A stretch of 64,000 nucleotides of DNA from Carettochelys insculpta (Eukaryota; Chordata; Testudines; Carettochelyidae). Positions 9,631 through 29,598 of this stretch are shown here, piece by piece. The first letter of the stretch is position 1, and every line of letters begins with the position of its first letter. The translations under genes were made by a program, and so were the position numbers. The notes beneath the pieces were generated by a model, which did no database searches, was not told the origin of the DNA, and saw only the letters and a list, made by a program, of their open reading frames with translations. The stretch is from the NCBI RefSeq assembly GCF_033958435.1, contig NC_134137.1, positions 241,598,501-241,662,500 on the forward strand, read 5' to 3'.

Positions 9631-12600
9631 TGGTTCTAAGTTCTGATACGAAGTCCAGTGCATTAATTAGCAGATTTGATCAAGTTTGTGCCCGTTTGCA
9701 ATGAATGCAGGCACAATTTAAATGATTCTAGAAAGATTTATTGTTTCATATCTGAAGCTGGTTATGCATCGTTTTACTACAAAACCAGTGGAGACTCAAG
9801 AGGCTTTGACTTCAAGGTTTTGCTAGTGTTCATTTGAATCTGAAACTCAGAGAGACATTCAGGGTGCGAAAACCACCTCTCCTTCCTCTTGCCCTTGCAA
9901 TCATTTTGAAGAAAACATTTAAAGAAAAACCTAGAAACAGATATTTCATCATTTCACCTAAATTGACTATTTAGCTGAGATGTGCCTGAACCAAAACCCT
10001 GGAATCTGATCACCTCAATCTTTGAGGAAATTTGAATCCCGCTCTGGTCTCTGTGAGTGAACAGTCACTCTCTGCTGGGCCAAACACAAACCTGAATGTA
10101 TTCACACATCTGAACAGAGGTGGGTTGAAAATTTTTCAGTCCATTGATGCACGTTCATCAAAATCAAGACATTTAACAGGACTGTGTCAAATCAAATGAC
10201 ATTTTTAACAGCAGAAGAAATCTAAATGGTTCATTTACATCAAATCGAAATGTTTTGTTTCAGCCTTCTGGTTTCAATTAATTCTGTTTGGACTTTTTAA
10301 CATTAAATATAAAGCAAAGCATTTCAACATTATTGAAACAATACATGTCAAGCTGTCAATGCTACAGTTAAAATGATTGAAACAATTAAACAATCCTGAA
10401 TTTAAATTATTTCAGAACTTTTGTTTCACAGGAAGTTTTGAAATGTTAGCTTTTTAATCCGACTCAGAACAAAGAAGAAACAGAAACCCAACAAAAAATC
10501 AGCAATGGTGGATTTTTGCTAGGAAATTTAAATTCCAGTTTTTAACCAGATCCCTCTCCAAACATTGAAGAAGTTTAGTTCTGAGCTTTATAAATTGGGC
10601 TCCTCTCTACTGTTTAAGGACATACTTAATTCACTTCAACACTTGTATGTATTTCAGCTCCATAAACTTACAAAAGACCTGGCAGCAGATTGTCAGTGTT
10701 ATGATTGCACTAAGCAAAGTTGAACACATTCCAGAGCAATGAGATATGTAAACACTTTTAACACAGATCCTGCATATAGGCCACTAGGCCATTCCCTCTT
10801 CCAGGGCTTTAGACCACCACAGGAGTCTGTCTACCCAGGCCTGATTGTAAGATCAGGGCATTTAGTCTTTTATTCTGATTTGCAAATGCATTCTTATTTC
10901 AATTCCCTCTCCAATATTTACATACAATTGATGCCAGAACACCATATTTTAGATTAAAACAAATAGCTTTGTTGGCATTTGGCATTCAAATATGTAGCAA
11001 AGTACTTTATTTTCCTTTTTTGCTTGGATTTGGCATAAAAATGGTTAATAAATGACAGCCATCTTCTCTAGGGAGCTCTTGGATTGTGCCATTATCCCTG
11101 CATACAGGTAGAAAACTTCAGGTAGAGATTTTCATTTATAACAGGTATTGCTACAAAGAACATTCTATCCCTTTGCTGTTGCTATGTTAATCTCTCTGCA
11201 CAGTAGGATTACAGAGGACTATAATCTCACAAAAAAATGAACAGTTGCCAATTCGTTTCCTAAAAATAAATCTTAAACAAAGAGCTATGAAATACTATTG
11301 AAAACAGGAGGTTCTGATCTGACATTGATCAGGCTTTTTGCTAAAAGGAAACATTGTTACTTCCTTCCCCCTTGAGCACATGGAACAGTCAGACTTTTTG
11401 CAGGTAAGACCCTGATATTTGCTACTTGTGAGATTTTTGGTAATCCATGTTAATATTTTATCACTTTAAAAATCCGTTAATGCATTTCCCATAGCAGAGT
11501 CATTAAATGATTAAAATGTGGTAATGATGCTGCAATATAGTAGGCAGGTAAAATGCTTGATTTGTTGGGAATTGCCTGGAGTGGCTTCAGATACTTTGGA
11601 TGGTAAAATCAGTTCAGAGTTCTTTAAAGAAAAAAAAGGTGAAAATTCCTTGTTATTCTTGCTACAATTATATATCCAGAATGAGGATGGAAGGAGGAAT
11701 TAAAACTAGTACAAAGAAAAAAGATGCTATTACAGCCTCTTGAATGGAGCACTCTTCAGAAGAACAGACATATTATACAGAGGTATCAAGAAGAGAAAAA
11801 GTATAGCAACATCCACACTTTGCCAGGCTAAAAAAGTACTGAAAGTGTACACTGAAATAGACTCTTTGTATGCAGAACGGTACTTGTTATACACCTGGGG
11901 CACAATCTGGCAAACATTTATTATTCTCATGAGTAGCGTGCTTTGGACTAGTGCTCTATATAGCAGTTAGTTACAGGCTTAACAGAAATGATAAAACTTC
12001 AGTATTTATCATCTTATTGAAAATGTGATGCATGAATGTTAGTCATTACCATGTTTGAGTGATATTTCAACATCCATACCTGTTTAGCTGCCAGCCCTGA
12101 ACTTTGTCCTGTAGAGGCAAGCCCCTGTGCTTGTACACAGCTGCACTGAAATCAAAAGGGCTGTGTGTCACTAGCAGGGTCCATCCACATGGAAAGAGTT
12201 GTAAGATGCGGTCTTAGCTTCTAAGTCCTTTTATGAAAGGTACAAAAAACTGTTGATCATGCATCAAATGTGAGGGGCCTAATTCTGACTCCCTTACTGA
12301 TATGGAGAAGTACCTTATTCCACACATAACCCTGATTATTTCAGTAGAAAGTAAAGTCCTCATTATAAAAAGGGAAGAATCACATGGTTCATCATCAGAT
12401 GTTCTCAAACTCTAGGTCAGAACTTCAAAGTGGGTTGCAACTCCCTATTTGAATGATATTTTTGGGAGGAAAATATCTACCACCAATATGAAGTTCACAA
12501 GAAAAGTCAAATATGTGGATATAATTGTGGTATTTTTAAGAACGATATTATCTTTGCTGAAAAATCACACCCTTATAAAAACATATTAATTGCAAATGAT

Positions 12601-13635
12601 TGCTTTTCAGCCACAGCATCCTTCAAATCTGCAAATACAGTCCACTTATTATAGACTGGTGTATTATAACGTCTTTAATCTTTTTAACAGGGCTGCACAT
12701 AAAAGAGGAAATCGTGCAGCAGAGCAGATGTTCAAAAAACTGGGGTCAGTGTTTGCAGAGCAGGTGCTGGAACAAATGCAATGTAAAGCACTGACTCCAG
12801 CTGCTCTTTTTGTTACATATGAACGTGTGCAGACCTTATACAATATCAAAAATAAACAGAAAAAGTCCATACAAACTGAGTTCTTTATCTTGTGGAACTG
12901 TAAGAGAGCAACTAACTATTCAGTCCATCCCATAGTAAGTGTAGGATGCAGCCTTCTCCAGTCACTGCCAGCTGTTATGGGATTTAAACCCACAAACCCT
13001 TTTTGGTAAAATGATAGGGTAGTTGATATACAGCAAAAAATAATTTAAATACTTAAACTTCAGTGAACAAGGAATGGAAGTACATGTGTGGCCACCAATT
13101 CATTCAAAAAGTAACAAGAGACTAAGCCAATCTCTTTCTTCTGTGTTAAGTATAATAATGGACCGGAACCAGGTGGGAGACCGCTATGCTCTCAAATGAC
13201 TGAAATATTTCCTTTTCCAGAGAGAGAAATGGAGTGTTTCTGTTAGAATCGCTATTATTCTGTATTTATTCACACATTAAAGCTGCTTGCAGTAGATTGG
13301 TAAAACAGGACAAGCAAGGTAGAGTCAGGATCATGTGGTCTAGCTTTCTGAATGATTGAAGGCAATGTGTATCTGGGCTGCAGGAGAATAGAAGTCCATG
13401 AAAAAGACATTAAGAATCTCAACAGTTTACTCGGGACTCATCTTGAGAGAAGAGAACCTAAAACATGCATGTCAGACAATGGCTTAATCAACCTGGATCC
13501 TGAGAACAGCTTAAAAGAAGCTAGTTCCTTCTCCTGGCAGCGTTACCACTTCTCAAGACATTCTCAAAATGCTGGCTAGTCCCCAGTGCTGCAGGCTGGA
13601 GGAAAGGCACTCACTAAGCTGATCCCATCGAGGAG

Positions 13636-20393
<6,758 letters not shown>

Positions 20394-22484
20394 TAACAGA
20401 TATAGAAAAAAGTAAAAGCTAATTATTTTGCATCACTTACGCTGGTGGAGGAAGAGGTAGCAGCTATGTTTAGCTAAATACCTTGCACCACTTATTTCTT
20501 AAGATCTTCCCTTTGGAGATTTTGAACTAATTTTTAGCAGCTATATTAGCAACTTTTGATAGCACTGTTGGTTAAACATCCTTTTGTAATTCTCTTTTTG
20601 CTACTCATTGATCCAAAGAGATATAGGGACAAATTCTAGTCATATATACATTCCCACAACTTTCATTGAACTCAGAGATGTTTGTACATATTTGTTTATA
20701 ATGTGATCCAGAGTAACTTATTTACAATTAGAATCCTTTCCTAACCTCTCTGTAAAGACAATGGACTTGAATCCACATTCCTCTTTTCACTGACCTATTT
20801 CATGTAACCTGTGTAAAGCAAATGAAAAATGCGAACATATGCGAATAGCAGCATTTTACAATTGCTTTGCCTAAATCTTTATGGAAATGCAAAGTTATTG
20901 TTAGGTTATTAATATCTTAAACAATATCCATAAGTTTAAAGTAGTGGAAATTAGAGTTTGTAAACACACACTTACTTCATCAATTACCCAGGAAAGGGTT
21001 GTAGATACTGTAATTCCTTCAGTTCTTTGTTTTAAAATTAATCAGGTGATGGGACTTCCACAATTGTTTGGGTCTTATCTGTTGCCTGTAGCAGCACTGC
21101 CAGTTCCCTTCCAGAAACCTGTAGCACCTATCTCTTTGTTTCCCCTCCCATCCTAGATCCCAAGCCTTCTTGCACCTCCTCAGACCAATAGCCTTTCAAG
21201 TTGCTACAGCTTGTCTGTATCTTACAAATGTCAATCATATCCCAAATCCCCACCTCCCACAAGAAAATTGATGGAGTCTCTTGGCATTACAGCAAAATAT
21301 TCATTTCATTCTTAATCATCTCTAACTGCTGTTTCCATTAAAAGGGCATGTACTTCTGTTCTCAGAGTAAATCCCAGAGGCTGGATCTGGTGCTTTTCCC
21401 TGCAAGAATGAAGATAAGGTGGTTTAGCCAGACACTTGTCATTCTCCACGAAACACTGCTCCCTTGCATCACCTTATATACCTTACACTCACGCCCACCC
21501 AAACGTTTTTTGTCTGCAAAGACCTTCACAATTTAGTGCCCCCCCCCTCGTCTAACCAAGCTGTTATCACAAGGTTGACCCCACCTTTTCGTTTTGTCCT
21601 GCCTCAATTTTTTACCCACTTCTTTCACAAACCCCCTTGTGCTTTTCCCAGGCTATATCCTTCAAGCCCCTCCTCAAACTCACGTGCTCTGTGTGAACAC
21701 TGAGAAATGCAATCTGATAATGGCAAAGTAGGTAGCAAACTGATTACTGCTCATGACTGGCTCAGATTATTTGTGTGACTCCATGCCATCCACCCCGGCC
21801 CACTTATTTTTCCTCATCTACCCTATTTATATTCCTTCGTTCGGGCTGAGCTTTTTTTAGGAAGGAACAGTTGTTATATGGTTGGATAGTATACAGCACA
21901 ATGAGGCTCTGAAATTAAAGGCCTTTAGACCTTCCCATGAGTGAAGATAAAGCAGGTGAGGCAGTCACACTATCAGGTGAGGGAGGCAAACTGTCACTCC
22001 GATGCTGCACCTAAGACCTGCCACTTCTATGAGGAGCTGGACTATATACTTGATGGCAAACCCACCACCGAAAGCCCTGTAGATACTTCAGCCAGCTTGG
22101 AGATAATGGAAAGAGGACCAACCAAAAGGACAAAGTCAGTGTTGAAGAGGTAGAGTTAGCAGATGGTGTGAAGCTCCTGGCAGGGCCACCCAGGAGGTCA
22201 GGCAGCCAAGCAATGTTCACCATGCCGGAGGTGTCTGGCCAGCTGCAGTGCTGACTGGAAAGCAAGAAGCAGAAGAGAAGATGCTGAAAAGTGGCCCTGG
22301 TTTTGTATTGCCAAGGTGGCTTTGGGTTACAGAAATGCACAAGGCTGTTTGTGTTTTTGTGTGATAAACATTTCCCTGTGCGGCTTTTAGAAGGTCTGTT
22401 GTAAGTCTTTGTTTAAAGAACAAAGGAAGAAAGTGTGAAATTTAACAACTGAGTAATTTTAAATTATGAGATGTGACTGAATCG

Positions 22485-24822
22485 ATGCTTTTTTGACAAC
22501 TTTTTATGCATTTCACCATCAGTCTCTCTTTTCAGGGACCACCAATAATCAGCCATCATGTTGATGTCTCAGAGTCCTTGATATCTCTTTTGCATTGTCT
22601 TGATATCCTGATGAAATCTTTCCCCTTGCTGTTCACTGACAGTACCAAGATTGTCAGGAAAATAATCTAGATAGGAGTGCAAAAAATGAATTTTCAAGCT
22701 CAAGTTGCATCCAAGTCTTTCTGATTTCTTTAGCATGTTGCCAATGATGTTTTTATAATCAGGATCTTTGTTATTCCCTAAGCAGTTTTGTATGACATTT
22801 CTAAAGGCCGCCCATGCGTCCTTCTCTGTGTCATTCATGGTTTCTTCAAAGTTAGTGTCAAGAATCAGTTTCCTGATGTGAGGACCCACAAAACATCCTC
22901 CTTAATGTTTTGGTAACTCAAAGCTGGGAACTTGTTGTAAATGTACTTGAAACAGTCACTGTTCTTGTTTAATGCTTTCACAAATTGTTTTATCAAACTT
23001 AGTTTGATATGGAGGGGAGGCAGCAGTAAGTTGTTGGGCTCAATCAGTTTTTCCATGAATTATATTCTTGGAGCTGGGAATCAGACTCTCCCTAGATGGC
23101 CTCTAATGGCCAATGAAGATCTCTTGCTCTGCTATCCCATTCACATAAAAAACATGGCATTTTTGTGTAACCAGCCTGCTGACCAAGCAGCATAGACAGC
23201 ACTTTCAGATCTCCACATACAGCCCATTAATGCTCTGGATACTGCTCCTTTTCAAGGAGAAGCTCAAGATTTTTGTCGGTTTCTCTTAAGTAGAACAGAC
23301 TGAGCAATAGGCACAGAAGTCTATTGATTGCCATTATGAAGTAGGACATCTTTGAAGAGTCAATAAAGAGTCTCCAGTCACCTGGTTGGTAAACTGTTCC
23401 CAAGCTTTCTATTAGTCTGGCAATGTTCTTGCAGTGTATGAACAGACCATCTGTAGAAAAATGGAACAAACTCTTTCTTGTGGTCTCTGTACCAAGCAAA
23501 ACTTGTCCCAAGGCAAAGCAAATTCTTCGCTTCAAGTCTGAGTCCCAAAATCTCAGCAGAATCTTTAGGCAGATCCAGGTCTTTCACCAAGTCATTCAGT
23601 TCACTTTAGGTGAAAAGTTATGGCTCATGACTAGCATGTTCTGGTTCATACTCAATATCACCTCCAACATTATCAGCATCGCTGTCAGAAGATGACATGA
23701 AATTTTCAAGACAATTTGGTGGGTTAGAGATAGGCACATCAGGTCTATGTGGTATTGGCCGTATTGCAGAAGGAAGGTCTGGACAAGAAATACAGTGCTA
23801 GCACTTTAATTCATAGATCTACACTTGTTAAACGTGCACAAAAGCAAAAGATGAAATACCTAGCAGGTCTTATTCTCACCCCTCTGTTACCAATGTGGCG
23901 TGGCCAGTCTTCTCTCAATCCCTTGGGAAGAAGTCTTTTTCCTTTTTTTCCAGGAAGCGGGCGTCCCCTGGGACCTTGAGAGACAATAACCCTCCTGTCC
24001 AGCAGGCAAAGATAATTGGAGCTCAAAAAGGGGTCTGCCAGACCCTCCTCTTATACCTCTTGGGTCACATACGCTTCTTCCTTATCTAAAAGGGTGCCAA
24101 TTGAATTAAATCGTCCCGTGATGCTGGTTCTCATGGGGAGTTCAAGGGCTTAGTTAGCACCTATGGAGACAATTTAACAATTTAGGGCATTTTTTCTTAA
24201 TGGGCTGTAGATTCCTCCGTCTGGGACCAAGTGGGCGTATTCATCATGGGTATCACCGGTACCAGTTAAGGGCAGCCCGAGGCCCTGGCGGTTTGTTAGT
24301 CCGTTGTTCTTTGTTGTCTGGTTCCGGCCCATTCAGGGTCAGTCTGGCTCTTGCTCCGGAGCATCAAAGACTTGTGCTAGGAGATAAGTACATCTGCGCT
24401 CTCGGGCATTCCAAGACAGGGCCGTTCCTTTTAACCCTTTCGTGCCTGAAGCACCTAAGGGAAGCAAGATGGAGTATAGCAAAAGGTGGGGGGGCTCTGG
24501 CTGGCTACATATACCTTTCTACATTACATAAACAGAAATAACAGTCATCCCCATGACTCTTAAGCTCACGCCAAACCACGGGAATTCCAAGTGCCATTGA
24601 CTTCATTTTTCCTTGACTCCATTGTCTCAAAGACTCCACACATGATGGACACATTTTATGAGGGGCCCAAGACTTGTCTTGAGCCCCAAGTTTTATACCA
24701 AAGTAGGTGTGATATACATTTCTAACAAAATTTGTTACATTCCATCTTTGCTTCCTTGGAACAAAACTGACAGAAGCGTAACAAAATATGTCTGGATCAT
24801 TCAGGCAACCTTGAAATGCCAT
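22485..24822 (-). pseudogene. Broken copy of an uncharacterised multicopy protein family, split by a solo LTR
   Basis: Read on the minus strand, fragments in several frames line up as one protein. An N-terminal part (24822 to about 24515) has CPSCVESLRQWSQGK and DDCYFCLCNV, cysteine pairs suggesting a zinc-binding module. After the LTR come LPSAIRPIPHRPDVPIS, FMSSSDSDADNVGGDIEYEP, ELNDLVKDLDLPKDSAEILG, SFAWYRDHKKEFVPFF, WRLFIDSSKMS, WAVCGDLKVLSMLLGQQ, CFLCEWDSRARDLHW, LLPPLHIKLSLIKQFVKAL, MSLKIHFLHSYLDYFPDNLG, QQGERFHQDI and MMADYWWSLKRE. Stops (for example before WAVCGD) and frameshifts break it. I recall similar proteins as many unnamed copies in arthropods and some vertebrates. Conserved D (FIDSS), D (CGDLK) and E (QQGE) positions could be a DDE-type catalytic set, so a transposase origin is possible, but this is inference. 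No function is established. Confidence 0.65.
23794..24509 (-). mobile_element. Solo endogenous-retrovirus-type LTR
   Basis: A 716-bp GC-richer block interrupts the preceding family between CYFCLCNV and the LPSAIRPIP part. On the minus strand it starts TGTAGCC, has a TATA-like GAGGTATAAGAGGAGG, then a polyadenylation-like ATTAAA near the end, the order U3-R-U5. Flanks on the plus strand are AATAC (23789-23793) and TATAC (24510-24514), a 4/5 match fitting a retroviral duplication. No gag, pol or env sequence is seen. The 3' terminus does not end in a clean CA, so the boundary may be off by a few bases. Confidence 0.5.
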
Positions 24823-25479
24823 GTTAGGGGATTACCTGAAAAATGCAGAAAATACTGTTGTAAATATTCAAAACATAAAACAACAAAACCATTCTGTTTT
24901 GTTACTCTAATATATAATAATTCGGCACCCCTCTTCAACAAAAATTAAGATAGATGGCATTCATTTTGACAATTTCAATCAATTTGAGGTATTTTTGCAT
25001 GAAAGTTCTTGAAAATAAGTTGCAGCATATAACACATTATAATATCATTTTTGGAAAAAGTAGACTCCAGTTTTTAGAAAAATCTGAAAGTCATGAGCAA
25101 AAATGGATATAATTTTTGAACTCAGCACCCCAAAATTAGTTAAGAACAATTATTTGTTCTTAAACAATGGAACCCATGCAGAAGGGTGATCAGTACAGTG
25201 TGTGTATTGTTTCCTATGTAATATAAGCAATTTTTTTTGCATAGTTGCTCATCTTTGTCTCCTACGAATTGAGAGAGCAGGCATTCCCACTACATACACA
25301 GGTAGTTTTATCATTTGCTTATTGGAATGTCAGAACCCAGATTTCATCATTCTTTCCTAGGAAAACTATGTGTAACGTAACATTGCAGCACCTATCACAG
25401 AGATGTACATCACTGTTTCTCATTTTCAAAATGTTGCCTGAAAGCTTTCCTGATTCAAATTGCCCCCACCTGTGAACAC

Positions 25480-26440
25480 TTCTGCTAGCTCTGGTATTGG
25501 GCTGCTCCAAATTAGCACTCAAGCAGTCTGCCTCAACACGCCACCCCCGAGAAACCTTTCATCCTTAGCTGCACAAAGATTATGCAATGTACAAAATTTA
25601 GCTATGACAATAGGAATATTATCCTCAGTGACGTCTAACCTCTCACAAAGGCATTAGCTTGTTGTTGAACCATTTCTTACTGCTGTCCAGGATACCCATG
25701 AAAGGCTTCAAGAGTTAGGGACAGAAAGAATGAGCCAGGTCTCCGAGTTTCAGTATGGACTTTTCAACATCAGTCACTGCAATCTTCTGGTCTAGAAAAA
25801 CTCCTGGCTCGTAGCTTAAGTTTTAGGCTGCTGTTCCTGAAGAGGTGTGCTTCCTCACCCACCCCACATTGATGTCAGTGAAACGCCCACAGAAATGCCT
25901 GCAACACCTTGCTATTGAGGTACTCTGTTGCAAGATGATCTGGTACCAAGAGTGGAATGTGTGTGACACTTACTGTCCCTCCATACTTAAGGAAACTAAT
26001 TTTGGCAACGTTGTCCACTGTTGTACACTCTTTTCCCAGAATTATGGTCCTTCATAGCAGGAGACAATTAATTTCCCTCTGTATGTGCATTGATACAGCC
26101 CCAGCCATGAAGTTCCCAACTCCAAATTGGTTCACAATGGACTGGTAGCAGCCTGGAGTCATTTAGCTTTCACACTGCAATGGACACATCCATCTCTATT
26201 GTTAGGGCAACTCTCTAAAATTGCTCCCGTCATATCACACAACATCTCAGGCAGCTGGGAGTTGCTTCATGATTAACTGCTCTCCCATCCATGATGTCTT
26301 AATCACAGTTACCAGAGCGTAGGAGAGCAGTGCAGGGCTCATCCCTTCTCACCAAGATTCTCACAGTAAACCACTGTGGTTGAAAAATGCCTCAAAAGAA
26401 AGCCGTGAGCCTATGGAATGCTGGGCTAGAAAACAGAGTT
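25480..26440 (-). pseudogene. Decayed PIF/Harbinger (HARBI1-like) transposase
   Basis: The minus strand has pieces in mixed frames in the order of a Harbinger nuclease: GRFTDINVGW (about 25875), VTDVEKSILKLGDLAHSFCP followed by a stop and LLKPFMGILDSSKKWFNN (25670-25790), then VTEDNIPIVIAKFCTLHNLC (25570-25640). GD-AxxLxPxLLKPF and LHNLC are typical blocks of this family. Frameshifts, stops and a missing stretch after WFNN make it inactive. The ends are not defined; upstream family sequence probably continues to about 26440. Confidence 0.6.
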
Positions 26441-28478
26441 ATGGGGCATTGAGCAAAGTCCCAAGATGCACCACAGTCTGCTCTACTTCCCCACATGACG
26501 TAGCTGCAGGAAGTGTCACACTTGACTGTGGGTTAGGCCAGTGATAGCACCCCTGTTCTGGTTGTGCTGTCCCAACAGAGGGGGAGAGCGTGAGTGCGTA
26601 AGGCTGATTTTTATTACAGGTTTTAGTGAGTGTGAACATAACTTTTGTCAAGAAAATTCTGTAGTGTAGAAAATCCTTACACATACTCTGCTGGCTCTTC
26701 AATCCCCAATGCATTTTTCAAACCAAGTTACTGGATCAGCAGGTTAGTAAGTTGCTACCTTACCTTAAATGGGAAATTTGGTTAATGAATTTAGGCAAAG
26801 CAAATGAATTTTCAACAGTAACTGTAACTGTTAATCTTTTGAACTTCAGTTTCAATGTTCATCCATTTCTTTACTTTCCATCAGATATAACTTGATCTGC
26901 TCTCTTGAACAAAGAGGTGTGAAAAACACACGTATTCAATTTTTGTTATTTGTATTCAAAATCACTTTCTTAAAGTAAAGTTGCTGTTTACTATACATAT
27001 AAAATTGATAAGACAGGCTTTAATTAATGAGCTGTTATGGGTTCAGGGGTTCAATGCCAAGTGCCTATTACTAGAATTTAGGAAACTATAGTATGACAAG
27101 ACTGTTATGTTGTATGATTATATAAGGCTATGTGCACATATACAACAAAGCAGATGAACATTAGAATAAAGATATCTAGAAGTGCTATTCTGGAGTGAGG
27201 GGAGAGTTTAGCTTTTGAATCAGATGAAATAATGCAACAGAATTTTTATTTTATTTTTCTTCTGTAAAGCCTGACTTATTGACTTAAACCCTTGTACTCT
27301 GGGTGGAGCACAGGTCATCTACAAGTCTCCTTCACTTAATTTTTAGAATTCATTTTTGAGGCTTCATCTGGTTTTACCAATAAATTGGCAAGTTGTCTAA
27401 AGGGGCCAAAACATTGACATCTATGCCTGTCTTGAATAAGATGATACATCCATAAATGTACCCTCATGGCCCCTTCTCCAGCTTCCTGTAAGATCACAAT
27501 GCAACCACTGACCCTGGTGAAATCTGTCAATTCTGTGAGATGCACTTTTGAATTAGAGATGAAGTTCAGTGTAATCAACTTAATTTTACAAAAAAAGCTT
27601 CTGGCAAATTATGGTGTCTTCCCTGTGATGGGCAACATTTAAATGCCCTTGACTTCATATGTGGTAACACTAAAACATTACAAATTACAGCTTAACTGTA
27701 ACATATATGAATGAAATGGTTGGCCACATCCCCACAAATCATAAAGAGTTGTTTTTAGTTTTTACCCCACAAACCATTAACTAGGACTTTTCGTCCTCTG
27801 AGTTCATTATGAAACATTACAGTCAGCCACATTATGATGCTTGTTTACATAAAAAAAATTAAAAATAAGGTGAAAAAAACCCTCCTAATTTTAACCATGA
27901 ACAAGCAGCACTCAAAATCCTCTTTTGTATGCAAGAAGGGAAGGAAGTATCAGTAACATGTACAAAAGAAAATACGCTATCATTTCTTTTCTACTTGTCT
28001 ATCAATCACCATGCAAATAAACGTTCAGTTCAGTGTAATAATACAGAAATAGTTTATAAAACTTTTTCCTCGTGGTTTATCATGGTCATATGAGCAGACA
28101 ACATAAAAATGCACCTTTTTCTGCCAAAAGGTGGCTCAGCAAGAACAGCACTTTGAAGAACATTATACTTTTGTGGAATTAAGGTTTAAGGTAGCCTAAA
28201 CCTAAACCCTGATAAATATTTCTAAGAGAACTAGATCTGCACCTTTGGGATACCTTTCTTCAGTCTGAATACAGCCTTTCATTCTTAAAGCACTGTTTGT
28301 GTCCATAGTCTCACCTCCATAGTGCTCAGCCAGAAAGTGGGCGTTCTATAACTTGAGAAACTGGACTTTCCAAACAGAACAACCTTTATTTTCCAGGATT
28401 TTTGCAGCACAGATTTATGAATATATGTTCGGCCTTCATGTACATTCACAGACATACCATCTCATACTGTGATCTCTC

Positions 28479-29598
28479 TGTGGGAATTCCGTGGCAAAAA
28501 TTAAAAATTCTGCCCCAAAACATTTAAAATTTCACATGCAATATTTTAAAATTCTGCAACGTTTATTGGCCAATAAATAAATGTGGAGGCTCCAGCATTG
28601 CAGTGGGGAAGACAGGCCACTGGCTGGATGGAGGTGGGAGATCACCCTGCAGCCCTCCCTGCTCTCCTTCATCCCAGTACATGGACTTAGTAGGGAGGCT
28701 GCACCCAACCTTAATACAACAGAAGGGGTTGGCCTGCCCCAGAAACACCCTGGGGCTCTGCCCCTTAATGCCAGGCATACTAAATATTGACAGGCAGGCG
28801 CAGCCAAGCAGGACCAAGCCTGTGCAGGTGGGATCCAGGCACAAGGGAAGAAGATTCTGTGTGGGCCAATTTGGTAATGGGCATCTCAGTGGGAGGCATA
28901 GGTGCAGGGGGGTTGGCAATGCATGGGGTCTTGTTGCAGGGTTCTGGGTGCAGGGACAATGGGACTCTGAAGGGGGATCTAGGTGAAGGTGGATGGGGCT
29001 CAGCCAGGAAATCTGAGTGCTGCTGTCATGGGGGACTGGGTGCAGCTATCTGGGGGTGCTGTGTGCAGGGGGCACATCATGATAGGGTTAAAATGCAAGC
29101 TGTTTACAGGGGTGGTCTGGGTGAAACGGGTGAGATTCACTGGGGTGAGGGTTGAGGATGTGGAGGGCTTGGTGGGCAGCTCTGGGTTCAGGGAGGGTGT
29201 GGATATGCGGAAGTCCAGATTCACAGGGATTGGGCAGATTGCAGGGCGGTTCCCTATACTATGACCCTGTGACTGAAAAGTGAAGGGGGTGGGGTTTCTG
29301 GGAGTGGGCCTAACCTGTCCTCGGCCACTCCTTTCAGGGGAAGAACAAGTCCTGTTCCACACCAGCCTAGCACAGGGCAGGAGCCACGTGAGGAGGTAGC
29401 TGAGCCCCACATTTCTGCTCCTCTATACTATCTGCCATCTACTCCAGGTGCCCAAAAGGATGTCCCTGAGTTGCTGGGGATGGGCACGTGGCCACTCTTG
29501 CGCTTCCTTTAGTTTTCTTCAAAAAGTCACTTCAGAAATCTGCAGTGGACATGAACTCTGCACATGCACAGTGATGCATAATTCCCCCCTGAGTCTTC
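28479..29598. mobile_element. Non-autonomous DNA element, about 1.1 kb, G-rich core
   Basis: Left end has GGGAATTCCGTGGCAAAAAT, and the right end (29575-29595) is an imperfect inverted match (GCATAATTCCCCCCTGAG). Next to the left end are AAATTCTGC repeats and GCCAATAAATAAATGTGG; the core is G-rich with GGGTGCAGGG-like units. Several overlapping open frames here come from low complexity and are not coding. Confidence 0.45.

Larger units (their letters stand above)
2395..13635. other. Spacer between divergent KLHL42 and MANSC4
   Basis: About 11 kb between the two divergently oriented genes. I find no coding exon in it. It holds the KLHL42 5' region, then mostly AT-rich DNA with the repeats listed separately (3.2-6.6 kb and 7.4-9.6 kb). 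From about 9.7 to 13.6 kb I see nothing recognisable beyond a possible hAT fragment near 12400-12480 and a possible decayed tRNA-type SINE (minus) near 12880-13015. Confidence 0.6.

Noticed and set aside
12590..13009. 139-codon plus-strand frame upstream of MANSC4
   Set aside because: No recognisable domain or splice context; its 3' part resembles a reversed tRNA-type SINE (GGTTTAAATCC-like box B).
28563..29410. Overlapping frames of 90-136 codons on both strands
   Set aside because: They come from the G-rich, internally repeated core of a non-autonomous DNA element.
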